64,000 bases of DNA from Bdellovibrio svalbardensis. GTDB lineage: Bacteria > Bdellovibrionota > Bdellovibrionia > Bdellovibrionales > Bdellovibrionaceae. The notes below the pieces were generated by a model. The model had not been told where the DNA came from. It saw only the letters and a program-made list of their open reading frames with translations, and searched no databases. The stretch is from NCBI RefSeq assembly GCF_029531655.1, contig NZ_JANRMI010000001.1:620001-684000 (forward strand), given 5' to 3'. Position numbers and translations under genes: made by a program. Below are positions 33,651-42,310 of this stretch, one piece after another (position 1 is the first letter of the stretch; each line of letters begins with the position of its first letter).

Positions 33651-34978
33651 TGAGTGAACTTGAAATCAATCTGGAAAAGTATTCTGATATTATTGATACC
33701 GTCCATTTGACTCGCGATAGTGGCAAGGTGACGGAAGTGAATGGGATGCTTATCAAGGGTTACCTTCCCGGTGCCAGTGTTGGCAGCATTGTGCAAATCG
33801 CTCCCGCGGGGATGGAAAAGACTTTCTTGGCGGAAGTCGTTGGTTTCAAAGACAAGCATGTTCTGATGATGGCTCTCAATGATATGAGAGGCGTCGCTTT
33901 AGGCTCTAAAATCATTCTATCTCGTCAAATTGCAACAGTTCGAGCCGGCGAAGAGCTTCTCGGTCGCGTTGTGGATGGTTTGGGTCGCCCGTTGGATGAT
34001 AAGGGTGAAGTCGAAAATTTCCGTGAAGTTCCTTTGTACAGTGAAGTAAAAAACCCCTTGGCTCGCCGGCCTATTCGCGAACCTATTGATTTAGGGATTC
34101 GCGCTATTAATGGAGCATTAACCGCTGGTCTAGGTCAGCGTGTCGCAATTATGGCGGGTTCTGGTGTGGGTAAGTCCGTCCTTTTGGGGATGATGGCCCG
34201 AAACACCAATGCTGACGTGAACGTAATTGCCATGATCGGTGAGCGGGGCCGTGAGGTTCGCGAATTCATCGAGCATGATTTGGGCCCGGAAGGCATGGCC
34301 CGCTCTGTGGTGGTGTGTGTGACCAGTGATCAAAGTCCCTTACTTAGAATGCGTGGAGCCTATGTCGCAACGGCAATGGCTGAGTACTTCTGTTCGCAAG
34401 GTAAGAATGTACTTTTGATGATGGATTCGGTCACTCGTTTTGCCATGGCTCAACGTGAAATCGGTCTCAGTACCGGAGAGCCACCTTCGCAAAAAGGTTA
34501 CACCCCAAGTGTGTTCGCGACTTTGCCTAAGTTGTTGGAGCGCGCCGGTTCCTTCGAAGGCGAAGGCAGTATCACAGGCTTTTACACCACTCTCGTAGAG
34601 GGTGATGATATGAATGATCCTATCGGGGACTCTGTGCGTTCGATCGTGGATGGCCATATCGTGCTCAGTCGTGCTTTGGCCCAACGTGGTCACTTCCCGG
34701 CAATTGACGTCATGCAAAGTGCGAGTCGTGTTATGAAGGCCGTCTCTTCCCCTGAGCACGTGAAACTTGCACAAAAACTGCGTGAGACTCTGGCAGTCTA
34801 TAAAGATGCCGAGGATTTGATTAACATCGGTGCTTATAAGCCGGGTTCAAATCCAAAGATTGATAAAGCTGTAAAAGTCATTGATCAGGTCAACGATTTC
34901 CTAAAACAAAGAGTCGAAGACCCGACCAACTTCAATAGTACCGTCAGAATGATGCAGCAGATTCTAATTAACGCTTAG
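33650..34978 (+). CDS. fliI: Flagellar export ATPase FliI
   Basis: Hexameric ATPase of the flagellar type III secretion apparatus, 442 aa. Walker A is AGSGVGKSVLL near residues 167-177; IGERGREVREF, the Walker B strand LLMMDSVTRFAMAQREIGLSTGEPP and ATLPKLLERAG are family blocks. It is followed directly, before fliJ, by a long inverted-repeat element rather than by the usual close junction. Confidence 0.96.
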   Translation: MSELEINLEKYSDIIDTVHLTRDSGKVTEVNGMLIKGYLPGASVGSIVQIAPAGMEKTFLAEVVGFKDKHVLMMALNDMRGVALGSKIILSRQIATVRAGEELLGRVVDGLGRPLDDKGEVENFREVPLYSEVKNPLARRPIREPIDLGIRAINGALTAGLGQRVAIMAGSGVGKSVLLGMMARNTNADVNVIAMIGERGREVREFIEHDLGPEGMARSVVVCVTSDQSPLLRMRGAYVATAMAEYFCSQGKNVLLMMDSVTRFAMAQREIGLSTGEPPSQKGYTPSVFATLPKLLERAGSFEGEGSITGFYTTLVEGDDMNDPIGDSVRSIVDGHIVLSRALAQRGHFPAIDVMQSASRVMKAVSSPEHVKLAQKLRETLAVYKDAEDLINIGAYKPGSNPKIDKAVKVIDQVNDFLKQRVEDPTNFNSTVRMMQQILINA

Positions 34979-35126
34979 GCTGTTGAAAAAGGTCCATCCG
35001 ACGGCGTTGTCGGATCATCTCCTCGCTCCGACGTGCATGAAGCACGCCTGCGCTGCGGGGATGAACCTCCGCGTGGATCGCTCTGCGATCCCCTTCGGGT
35101 GACGGCTGAACCTTTTTGAACAGCCT
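34977..35126. repeat. Long inverted-repeat intergenic element (copy 2), between fliI and fliJ
   Basis: The outer arms 34977-34992 (AGGCTGTTGAAAAAGG) and 35111-35126 pair at 15 of 16 positions. The single mismatch is at the same place as in the element at 10369-10490. The interior shares CATCC, CTCCGACGTG, CACGCCTGCG, CCTCCGC and GGCTGAACCTTTTTGA with that copy and has an extra segment of about 30 bp containing a GGATCGctctGCGATCC hairpin. It separates fliI from fliJ in one transcription direction, so it must be read through unless fliJ has its own promoter. Confidence 0.78.
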
Positions 35127-35172
35127 GCTATCATTGTTTGAGTTTTTAAGGGCAGGATGCCCGGAGTTGATT

Positions 35173-35622
35173 GTGAAGTTTAAGTTTCCTCTTCAAAAAG
35201 TTTTAGAACATCGCAAGCTCAAGGAAAACTTGGCGCAGAAGGACTTTCAAGAGGTCGTTACCCAGCTCAATGAGCAACAAGCCGTGCTCGACAAAATGTA
35301 CCAAGACGTTCAGGACGCTCACAATCGTGCCGGAGAGCTCACTCAGATGGGCGGAGCCCAAGGTCCAGCCCTTTCGCAGATTCATGAATACCTCAAAGGA
35401 CAGAAAATCCGTATTGCCTATCAAGTCGTTAAGGTTCAAGAGGTCGAGAAATTGGTCGAGGCCAAGAGAGAGCTTTTGCGACAAGCCGCTCTAGACTATA
35501 AAATTATGGAGAAGATGAAGGAAAATAAGTTCGAGGCCTATAAAGCTGAGCGTATTTCCCAAGATCAGAAAGAAATGGATGAGCAGGCTATCCTGCGCTT
35601 CAAAGCTGTGAAGGAATCTTGA
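35173..35622 (+). CDS. fliJ: Flagellar export chaperone FliJ
   Basis: Protein of 149 aa predicted to form a long antiparallel coiled coil, the FliJ fold that sits in the FliI ring. The N-terminus KFKFPLQKVLEHRKLKENLAQ is typical of the family. GTG 35173 is chosen because GGAG lies 6 nt upstream; an in-frame TTG at 35116 falls inside the inverted-repeat element. Gene order fliH-fliI-fliJ supports the call. The stop is 4 nt before the next gene. Confidence 0.9.
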   Translation: MKFKFPLQKVLEHRKLKENLAQKDFQEVVTQLNEQQAVLDKMYQDVQDAHNRAGELTQMGGAQGPALSQIHEYLKGQKIRIAYQVVKVQEVEKLVEAKRELLRQAALDYKIMEKMKENKFEAYKAERISQDQKEMDEQAILRFKAVKES

Positions 35623-35626
35623 GTCG

Positions 35627-36442
35627 ATGAAAAGCGGATACGATCAATTCTTTAAAAATGCTCGCAAGGTCGCCGACGAAAATGGTGGAGTTAAATTCCA
35701 TAAGAATCCCTCCGCGCCACGTTTGCATCTTGATTTGGCATCTGAAGATATTGAACAACAGATCCGTCGTCGCATGAAGATGACCGCTCCAAAGAAGAAG
35801 AAGAGAACAAAAGTACCTTGGAAAATGATGGGTGTTTCCTTCATTGGTTTGTTGGTGGCTCTTTGGGGATTCCAGAACCATGACGAAGTTGAACGTCTTG
35901 TAAAGCGTGTTGAATTTCAAATGACTGGTGAGGCTGTCGCAGAAAATACTCCAGCAAAGCCAGAGGCCGCGGTAAAAGAAAAAACGGCGGATGGAAAAGA
36001 AGAACGCGATCCTGCTGCTGAACCGAAAACTTCTGCTGCTATGACCGCAGAGGATCTTGATCATCTGACGAAATTGAATGATCGCAAAAAAGAACTGGAT
36101 GCCCGCGAAGAAGAGCTCGCACGCCAGGAAACTGAACTGCAAACTCAAAAAGTGGAACTTGATAAACGCCTCAAAGAACTTGAAGAGATGAGAGGTAAGA
36201 TCTCGTCAATGTTGGAAGAGCGGGTCAAGGCTGATGACCAGAAGATCGATACCTTGGTACAGATGTACTCGAATATGAAGGCACCCCAAGCGGCTAAAGT
36301 CTTTGAGACGATGGACGAGGATTTGGTGGTTGAGCTACTTGGTCGTATGAAAAAGAAAAATGCTGCTGATATCATGAATTTATTGAAACCTGAAAAAGCT
36401 CAGATCATTTCTGAGAAGTATGCGGGTTACAAACGACGTTAG
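35627..36442 (+). CDS. MotE-like flagellar protein (coiled coil plus MgtE-N-like domain)
   Basis: Protein of 271 aa with a basic N-terminal cytoplasmic segment, one membrane helix (near residues 68-84, MMGVSFIGLLVALWGF), an Ala/Glu/Lys linker, a coiled coil (RKKELDAREEELARQETELQTQ) and a C-terminal domain like the MgtE N-domain/FliG middle domain (LVQMYSNMKAPQAAKVFETMDEDLVVELLGRMKKKNAADIMNLL). This plan matches MotE, a periplasmic chaperone of the stator protein MotB in other bacteria, and it occupies the usual place of that gene between fliJ and fliK. No motA or motB is in the window. Confidence 0.8.
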   Translation: MKSGYDQFFKNARKVADENGGVKFHKNPSAPRLHLDLASEDIEQQIRRRMKMTAPKKKKRTKVPWKMMGVSFIGLLVALWGFQNHDEVERLVKRVEFQMTGEAVAENTPAKPEAAVKEKTADGKEERDPAAEPKTSAAMTAEDLDHLTKLNDRKKELDAREEELARQETELQTQKVELDKRLKELEEMRGKISSMLEERVKADDQKIDTLVQMYSNMKAPQAAKVFETMDEDLVVELLGRMKKKNAADIMNLLKPEKAQIISEKYAGYKRR

Positions 36443-36489
36443 CAGTTCGATAAAATACAAATACTTTTTGTCCATGGAAGGAGGAAGTT

Positions 36490-38349
36490 TTGTTAGCAAA
36501 TATAGTCGGCCCCCCAATGGTGGGTGCGACCGATTTGAGGTCTTCGCCGGATAAGGCGATAGAAAAAAACCTCAAAGGTTCCAGCTCCGAGTCTTCGTTC
36601 GGAAAAGCCCTGCAGGATAAAATATCCGTAGGAGCTCAGAAAGAAACGAAAGATTTACCAAGGCAGGAAGTCAGAGCAAAAGATTCAGCCCGAGATTCAA
36701 AAGAATCGAACTCTCGGAAAGAGGATAAAGCTCAGAAGCCTGAAGACAGAGCGGAACAAAAGGTTGCAAAGCCAGATGGGACTTTAAAGAAAAAGTCGGC
36801 AAATCGACAACAGGCCATTAAAGAATTCATGGACTCCTTCGAGAGTGAATTTGAGATCCCTCCCACGCGACTCGTGGAAGCGATGGCCCAGCTGGACGAC
36901 AGCCAACTTAAAGAATCCCCAGAAGCAACAGCAGATGCTGTGGTTGATAAATTAGGCCTTGATGATGCGCAAGCTGATAAAGCTCGCGCAATGTACGCGG
37001 CACTTTTGACTCAACTGCAACAAACGCCACAATCTCCAAAGGCTCCCCCAGAAATGGCGGCGGGTCTTGGCATGTCGTCTTCACAGAACATGCAGATGCG
37101 TGTGGCTGCAGCTCAGGAAAAACAAAATGCCTTGGGGACCTCGTTAGAGAGCTTCAATAAAAAGTTTTGGATGAAGCCTGAGGCTGCCGCAGAACAAACT
37201 GCAATGCCAACTCTTGATGGCAACTTGGCGCAAAGAATGAGCATGGATGATGGCGAAGAGGGCATGGATTTGACCGATTCAGCTATGGATTCAGAAGTGC
37301 CAGGAAGTGCAATGCCGGAAGCTCCGCAGATGAAAATGCCGGAATTGCCGCCGCACTTGCAGGGGCAAATGAAGGATGCCATGTCACCAGCCCTTCTTGC
37401 GGCTTTGGCTGCCAAGAAAGCCGCAGCCTCTCAGCAGGCAGCAGCAGCCGGTGGTGAGGCGGAGGATGCGCCAGAGTTGAGCGAAGAGTTCATGCAGGCA
37501 TTGGAAGCTCCTCGTATGGAGAAGCCTCTTCAGGGCCCTCAAATGAATAACATTCAAGGCAAGGCCGCGGCTCAAGAATTCTTCCAAAATGAATCTCAAG
37601 GTCAGTCTTTGATGCAAAACTCAAAAGAGTTCATGCAGCAGGGAATGGGGCAGGAGAAGGAAGCTGCAAAAGGCAAACTGACCGCAAAATCTGCAGAGTT
37701 CAAATCCACGATGACAGGATTGGAGGGACTTCAAGCGCAGCCTTTGAAAGGTGAAGCTTTGAAATTCGATCCAATGACGCCTATGGCGCCGGTAGCTCCA
37801 GGGCAAGTCGCGGGAGAGAAAAACGAAGCGGCCGTGAAGCAGTTGATGAATCAAGCACAATACTTGATCAAAAACGGTGGCGGTGAAGTGAAAGTCGAAA
37901 TGACCCCAGAGGGCATGGGAACGATTCACCTCAAAGTCATGCTTCAAGATGGCAAAGTGAATTTGCAGATGTCGGCGGATACTCAGGAAGCTAAGAAGAC
38001 TATCGAGTCTAGTCTAGCTGAACTGAAAACCAGTCTTGCTGCTCACAAGCTATCAATGGAAAATGTAAAGGTTGATGTAGTGAATTCTACGTCGACGGAT
38101 ACCGCGACTCAAAACCAGCCGAACATGAATGGACAAGGCCAAAACAATAAAGAGGCTCGTCAATTCTGGAACCAATTTAATGATAATTTTGGTAACCAGG
38201 GACGCAGAGAATCTTTTGGCGAATTCCAAAACATCAAAGGCTATGGTGGAAAAAGTCGTGATCCATTGCAACCGATCGACAGCGCCGGAGCGAAAACCGC
38301 TTCGCGAGCAGTTGAAGGTAAGGGCAGCGGCTTAAATCTTGTAGCATAA
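36490..38349 (+). CDS. fliK: Flagellar hook-length control protein FliK
   Basis: Protein of 619 aa, exported as the ruler of the hook. It starts with TTG preceded by GGAGGAAG. The N-terminal two thirds are low-complexity, rich in Lys, Glu, Ala, Gln and Met, and probably disordered. The C-terminal domain (about residues 455-545) carries the FliK core: GGGEVKVEMTPEGMGTIHLKVMLQDGKVNLQM followed by LAELKTSLAAHKLSMENVKVDV. The Met- and Gln-rich middle and length over 600 aa are at the long end for the family. Immediately before flgD, as usual. Confidence 0.92.
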   Translation: MLANIVGPPMVGATDLRSSPDKAIEKNLKGSSSESSFGKALQDKISVGAQKETKDLPRQEVRAKDSARDSKESNSRKEDKAQKPEDRAEQKVAKPDGTLKKKSANRQQAIKEFMDSFESEFEIPPTRLVEAMAQLDDSQLKESPEATADAVVDKLGLDDAQADKARAMYAALLTQLQQTPQSPKAPPEMAAGLGMSSSQNMQMRVAAAQEKQNALGTSLESFNKKFWMKPEAAAEQTAMPTLDGNLAQRMSMDDGEEGMDLTDSAMDSEVPGSAMPEAPQMKMPELPPHLQGQMKDAMSPALLAALAAKKAAASQQAAAAGGEAEDAPELSEEFMQALEAPRMEKPLQGPQMNNIQGKAAAQEFFQNESQGQSLMQNSKEFMQQGMGQEKEAAKGKLTAKSAEFKSTMTGLEGLQAQPLKGEALKFDPMTPMAPVAPGQVAGEKNEAAVKQLMNQAQYLIKNGGGEVKVEMTPEGMGTIHLKVMLQDGKVNLQMSADTQEAKKTIESSLAELKTSLAAHKLSMENVKVDVVNSTSTDTATQNQPNMNGQGQNNKEARQFWNQFNDNFGNQGRRESFGEFQNIKGYGGKSRDPLQPIDSAGAKTASRAVEGKGSGLNLVA

Positions 38350-38391
38350 ACAACTTCGACTGAAAAGTTGAAGCGGTAGAGGGAGAATGAC

Positions 38392-39402
38392 ATGACAATG
38401 GTGAACGCTAAATTGGGAGTGAATGCATTCGGTGCGACGGCAACGAAAGCTGAAAGTGTGAACTCGGCTGCGAGTACATTCAGTGCCCAAGACAAAGCAA
38501 AAACCGGCGAAGAAGATATTGGCTCGGTGGCCAATAAGCTTTCTGATCCCAATTGGATCGATCCTTCGAAGAAAGTTCGTGCGACGGGAAATCCAAGTTT
38601 GGATAAAGATGCATTCTTTAAATTGATGCTTGCACAGATGAAGAATCAAGATCCTACAAATCCAATGAAGAGTCATGAGATGGCAGCGCAGCTTGCGAAC
38701 TTCTCATCTCTCGAGCAAATGCAGAACATGAATAAGACACTTGAGGAATTGAAGAATGCACAGAAGCCTTCAGAAAATTTCCAAGCGTTAAATCTCATCG
38801 GAAAAGCAGTTGCCGGTGACTCATCAAAAGTTGTTCGTGGCTTGAATGATAAAGATCATGATTTCCGCTTCTCATTGCCAATGGATGCAAGTGAAGTCTC
38901 TGTGAAAGTGCGCGATGGCGACGGAACTGTTGTGCGTTCGTATAATCTCAAAGGCCTCAAGCAAGGTGAGAACAAGCTCACTTGGAATGGTGAAGATGAA
39001 AGAGGAGTGAAAGCGCCAGTGGGTGAATATCAATTCATCGCTGAAGGCAAAACTTCTGACGGAAAAAAGATGGGAATCAAAACTGACTTCGACGGAGTGA
39101 TCACAGGCGTGAGCTATTCTGCTGAAGGCCCTGTTTTGAACGTTGGAAATCAGGCGATTCGTTTCAGAGACGTAAAAAAGATCACAGACCCACGTCTTAT
39201 GAGGAACGACCAGAATGTAAATGATGTTACTAACCTAGACTTGAAAAAGGATGATGTCACAGGACAAACTAAAAAAGAGGGGAACGTAGAGTCACAAAAG
39301 ACTTCCACTGAACCGGCTCCTGTAGCAAAATCTAAGATCATGGATACTGTGGGTTTGTCCCGCGACATGATGGAGAAGATCGCTAAGGAGACGATAAAGT
39401 AA
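38392..39402 (+). CDS. flgD: Flagellar hook assembly scaffold protein FlgD
   Basis: Hook-capping protein of 336 aa. The N-terminal FlgD signature is present (LDKDAFFKLMLAQMKNQDPTNPMKSHEMAAQLANFSSLEQMQNMN). It is followed by a tudor/FN3-like domain (LPMDASEVSVKVRDGDGTVVR, LTWNGEDERGVKAPVGEYQF). The extra 50-residue N-terminus and a charged C-terminal tail make it longer than the enterobacterial protein (about 230 aa). It lies between fliK and the small TIGR02530 gene. Confidence 0.95.
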   Translation: MTMVNAKLGVNAFGATATKAESVNSAASTFSAQDKAKTGEEDIGSVANKLSDPNWIDPSKKVRATGNPSLDKDAFFKLMLAQMKNQDPTNPMKSHEMAAQLANFSSLEQMQNMNKTLEELKNAQKPSENFQALNLIGKAVAGDSSKVVRGLNDKDHDFRFSLPMDASEVSVKVRDGDGTVVRSYNLKGLKQGENKLTWNGEDERGVKAPVGEYQFIAEGKTSDGKKMGIKTDFDGVITGVSYSAEGPVLNVGNQAIRFRDVKKITDPRLMRNDQNVNDVTNLDLKKDDVTGQTKKEGNVESQKTSTEPAPVAKSKIMDTVGLSRDMMEKIAKETIK

Positions 39403-39403
39403 G

Positions 39404-39838
39404 ATGGTTGACTTAAAGAAGATACAGACACTCGATCAACTCATCCCGCAGCAGCCAGGTAAGGTTAAACAACCGGCCCTGGATGGAACGGGACCCTCCT
39501 TCAAGGAGACTCTGGATAACCTCGGAGGCATGAAGCCTCAGAACGTTGGACAGATTAATCCTCAAGGCTTGGTGAAGCCTGCAGATGGAGTAAAGTTTTC
39601 GAATCACGCAATTGAGCGGATGAAAACTCGGGGCATTAGTTACAGCCCAGAGGATATCACGAAGCTGAGTGACGCGATTTCGAGAGCAGCGGCGAAAGGT
39701 TCCAAGGATTCATTAGTGTTAATGAATGACTCGGCACTGATTGTCAGCGTGAAGAATAACACTGTGGTGACAGTGATGGACAAGAACGCACTCAAAGAGA
39801 ATGTGTTCACGAACATCGACAGCACGGTAGTACTCTAA
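39404..39838 (+). CDS. Flagellar operon protein, TIGR02530 family
   Basis: Protein of 144 aa. The C-terminal 85 residues match the flagellar operon protein family TIGR02530, found next to flgD/flgE in many flagellated bacteria without close E. coli relatives: VKFSNHAIERMKTRGISYSPEDITKLSDAISRAAAKGSKDSLVL, ending in VMDKNALKENVFTNIDSTVV. Biochemical role not known to me. It starts 2 nt after the flgD stop, so it is coupled to it. Confidence 0.9.
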   Translation: MVDLKKIQTLDQLIPQQPGKVKQPALDGTGPSFKETLDNLGGMKPQNVGQINPQGLVKPADGVKFSNHAIERMKTRGISYSPEDITKLSDAISRAAAKGSKDSLVLMNDSALIVSVKNNTVVTVMDKNALKENVFTNIDSTVVL

Positions 39839-39867
39839 GGCACGCAAATATACTGTGAAGCTGTCCC

Positions 39868-39884
39868 GAAGAGACAGATAAGCG
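39868..39884 (+). promoter_or_regulatory. Hairpin in front of flgE
   Basis: CTGTC and GAGACAG arms around a GAA loop with one mismatch, in the 142-bp gap before flgE. A second possible stem (GGTCCTC/GAGGAGGCC) follows at about 39914. No T-run and no recognisable sigma-54 (-24/-12) or sigma-28 boxes were found. The gap suggests separate control of hook protein level. Confidence 0.35.
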
Positions 39885-39980
39885 GATGGTTAGAAAAATT
39901 AAATAATTGGGCTGGTCCTCGCAGAGGAGGCCCTCCAAACGACGGATTCCGATTGAAGACGTCAACGACATGGAGGTCAC

Positions 39981-41264
39981 ATGGGTATTCTTTCTTCATT
40001 GTACACGGGTGTGTCTGGTATGACTGCTCAGGGCGAAGCCCTTGGAGTAATCGGTGATAATATCGCCAATGCCAACACTATCGGTTTCAAAGCAAGCCGC
40101 GCAGAATTCCAGGACATTATCTCAAAAAGCTTAAAAGGCGTTCTTGGTGGTAACCAAATCGGCCGTGGTGTGAAGATCGGTGCTGTAAACCCTATTCTTA
40201 CTCAAGGTAACGTTGACGCGACTGAAAAAGTAACTGACTTGGCAATCTCAGGTGACGGTTACTTCAAAGTTAAAGGTTCAGACGGTGAATCTTATACTCG
40301 TGATGGTTCTTTCCATTTTGACCGTGAAGGTTTCTTGGTAACGAACGATAACCAAAAAGTTCAAGGTTTCTCAACAGACGATAAAGGTAATATCCTTAAC
40401 AAAATGTCTGACATCAAGTTCCCACGCGCTTTGATTCCAGCGAAAGCTTCGAAAGAAGTGAAGTTGGATCTGAACTTGGATTCACGCATGGAAGCTACTA
40501 AGAAATTCGATATCAAAGATCCATATTCAACTTCTCACTACTCTACAGGTGTTGAGGTTTATGACTCTCAAGGTAACAAACATTTGCTCAGCATGTTCTT
40601 CAATAAGACGGCTGATAGACAATGGGAATACAAAGGCGTTGTAGACGGTAAGGAAGTGACTGGCGGTACTGATGGCGCATTGTCTGAAGTATGTGCTGGT
40701 AAGTTGGAATTTACAGTTGATGGTAAACTGAACAAACAGACGATGACATCTTCTAACTTCAACTTCAAGGGTGGCGCTCTTCAAGACCAACAAATCAAAA
40801 TCAACTTCGGTGATGCTATCGCTGATGGTGGTAAAGGTTTGGACGGTACTAAACAGTACGGTAAAAACTCTGACCTTATCTCTTGGCACCAAGATGGAGC
40901 TTCTGCAGGTACAATCACGAGCTTGTCATTCAATGACGAAGGTATCTTGACTGCAGTTTACTCTAACGGACAAGCACAAGACTTGGCACAGATCGCTCTG
41001 GCGAAGTTCGAAAATCCGGAAGCAATGTTCAAGGTTGGTAACAACCGCTTGAAAGAATCCAGAGACTCTGGATCCGCTTCAGTGGGTGCTCCAGGTGCAG
41101 CAGGCCGTGGTAAATTGTTCGCGAAGTCTCTTGAGAGATCTACAGTGGATCTGGCGACAGAGTTCGTAAACATGATCCAAAATCAACGTGGTTTCCAAGC
41201 CAATGCGAAGACAATCACGACAACGGATGAACTTCTTAACGAAGTAATTCAGTTGAAACGATAA
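39981..41264 (+). CDS. flgE: Flagellar hook protein FlgE
   Basis: Subunit of the hook, 427 aa. The N-terminal rod/hook signature is GVSGMTAQGEALGVIGDNIANANTIGFKASRAEFQ; the C-terminal helix LERSTVDLATEFVNMIQNQRGFQANAKTITTTDELLNEVIQLKR is typical. The middle (residues 180-320) is the variable outer domain. GGAGGTC lies just upstream of the ATG. The codon choice looks more uniform (GGT, AAC, TTC, CGT) than in its neighbours, consistent with high expression. Last gene of the flagellar operon. Confidence 0.96.
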   Translation: MGILSSLYTGVSGMTAQGEALGVIGDNIANANTIGFKASRAEFQDIISKSLKGVLGGNQIGRGVKIGAVNPILTQGNVDATEKVTDLAISGDGYFKVKGSDGESYTRDGSFHFDREGFLVTNDNQKVQGFSTDDKGNILNKMSDIKFPRALIPAKASKEVKLDLNLDSRMEATKKFDIKDPYSTSHYSTGVEVYDSQGNKHLLSMFFNKTADRQWEYKGVVDGKEVTGGTDGALSEVCAGKLEFTVDGKLNKQTMTSSNFNFKGGALQDQQIKINFGDAIADGGKGLDGTKQYGKNSDLISWHQDGASAGTITSLSFNDEGILTAVYSNGQAQDLAQIALAKFENPEAMFKVGNNRLKESRDSGSASVGAPGAAGRGKLFAKSLERSTVDLATEFVNMIQNQRGFQANAKTITTTDELLNEVIQLKR

Positions 41265-41385
41265 GATATCCATAAGTTATTGAAATTTTTAAGCTCTAGC
41301 CTGGCTAGAGTGACAAGGTTCTTGCGGCTCCCGCCGCGAGAGCTTTGATAGAATCCTAAAATTGGTCCACCTAAACCATGTCGTT

Positions 41386-41418
41386 AAACAGGCTCTCTGA
41401 CCCGGAGCCTGTTTTTTT
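41386..41418 (+). terminator. Flagellar operon terminator
   Basis: 10-bp perfect stem AAACAGGCTC/GAGCCTGTTT with a 9-nt loop and seven T. Strong rho-independent terminator 120 nt after the flgE stop. Confidence 0.88.
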
Positions 41419-41567
41419 CGTTTTAAACAGAAGTTTATTTTGTCGAAACCCTAATTTCCTATTTTTTGCAATAGTGTTTCGTATTGGTTCTGATTTCTTC
41501 TTCGCAATCTTCCTGTCTGAGGCGATTAAATGTCTGTAATAATGGGAGAATCATTAATATTGGGGCT

Positions 41568-41594
41568 TTTGTTTAGAAACAAAGCTGATATAAA
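41568..41594 (+). promoter_or_regulatory. Extended -10 promoter with overlapping palindrome
   Basis: TGATATAAA at 41586-41594 is an extended -10 (TGn then TATAAA). The perfect inverted repeat TTTGTTT-AG-AAACAAA (41568-41583) sits where the -35 would be. An OmpR-type regulator binding there would be placed to activate or autoregulate the following gene. Confidence 0.5.
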
Positions 41595-41635
41595 CTGGGC
41601 CCAGATTTAACAATCCGTAACAAAGGTGACTCTCG

Positions 41636-42310
41636 ATGAGATGCTTAGTAGTTGAAGACGATAACGAAATTGCAACGATCGTGAAACAGGGCTTAGGGGA
41701 GCTCGAAGGGGATGTGGAAGTTGAATCCAACGGACGCCGCGCCTACGAAAGAGCCCTAACAAATAATTACGATATTATTGTATTGGATCTTATGCTTCCA
41801 GAGATGGACGGTTACACTTTCGCAAAATCATTGCGCGAGAAAGAAATCAATACACCCATTCTTATCTTAAGTGCCCTCCGTGAATTGGACGATCGCCTTA
41901 AAGGCTTGAGTATGGGTGGCGATGACTATCTGACAAAACCTTTCGCGATGGCAGAGTTGCAAATTCGCGTGAAAAATCTTTTGAAGCGTGCTCAAAAAGC
42001 TTCCGAAGTAACTCAATTGACATTCCAAGATTTGAAATTGAACCGTTTGAATCGCGATGTGGTTCGTGCGGGTAGAAAATTGGATCTTCAGGAAAGAGAA
42101 TTCGTTCTATTGGATCTCTTTATGAGCAATCCAAACAAAATCATCGGTAAGCAAACTATACTAAAAGAAGTTTGGAATTATGATTTTGATCCGCAGACAA
42201 ATGTGGTAGACGTATTGGTATGCCGTTTAAGAAACAAATTGGAAAAAGACTTCCCTACACGCCTAATCTATACAGTCAGAGGTGTAGGCTATGTTCTTAA
42301 GTCGTCTTAA
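41636..42310 (+). CDS. OmpR-family response regulator
   Basis: DNA-binding response regulator of 224 aa. The receiver has the acidic pair at VVEDD, the phosphate acceptor Asp in IIVLDLMLPEMDGY (about residue 51), Ser in ILSAL and Lys in YLTKPF. The C-terminal winged helix (about residues 125-222: LDLQEREFVLLDLFMSNPNKI, VDVLVCRLRNKLEKD, YTVRGVGYVL) is the OmpR/PhoB type. The kinase gene starts 20 nt before its stop, so the pair is cotranscribed. Signal unknown. Confidence 0.95.
   Translation: MRCLVVEDDNEIATIVKQGLGELEGDVEVESNGRRAYERALTNNYDIIVLDLMLPEMDGYTFAKSLREKEINTPILILSALRELDDRLKGLSMGGDDYLTKPFAMAELQIRVKNLLKRAQKASEVTQLTFQDLKLNRLNRDVVRAGRKLDLQEREFVLLDLFMSNPNKIIGKQTILKEVWNYDFDPQTNVVDVLVCRLRNKLEKDFPTRLIYTVRGVGYVLKSS

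Larger units (their letters stand above)
41265..41635. other. Intergenic region after flgE
   Basis: No gene is seen in 371 bp. It holds a 17-bp palindrome (CTCTAGCC, T, GGCTAGAG; 41294-41310), a small GC hairpin (41324-41337), the operon terminator (41386-41418) and the promoter of the next gene with an overlapping palindrome (41568-41594). The part from 41265 to 41385 may be an untranslated tail or a small RNA; this cannot be decided from sequence. Confidence 0.5.

Noticed and set aside
35116-35172. Upstream TTG start of fliJ
   Set aside because: It lies inside the inverted-repeat element; GTG 35173 has a proper Shine-Dalgarno and matches the family N-terminus.
39839-39980. Sigma-54 or sigma-28 promoter before flgE
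   Set aside because: No GG-N10-GC pair with the right context and no TAAA-N15-GCCGATAA-like sequence could be found.
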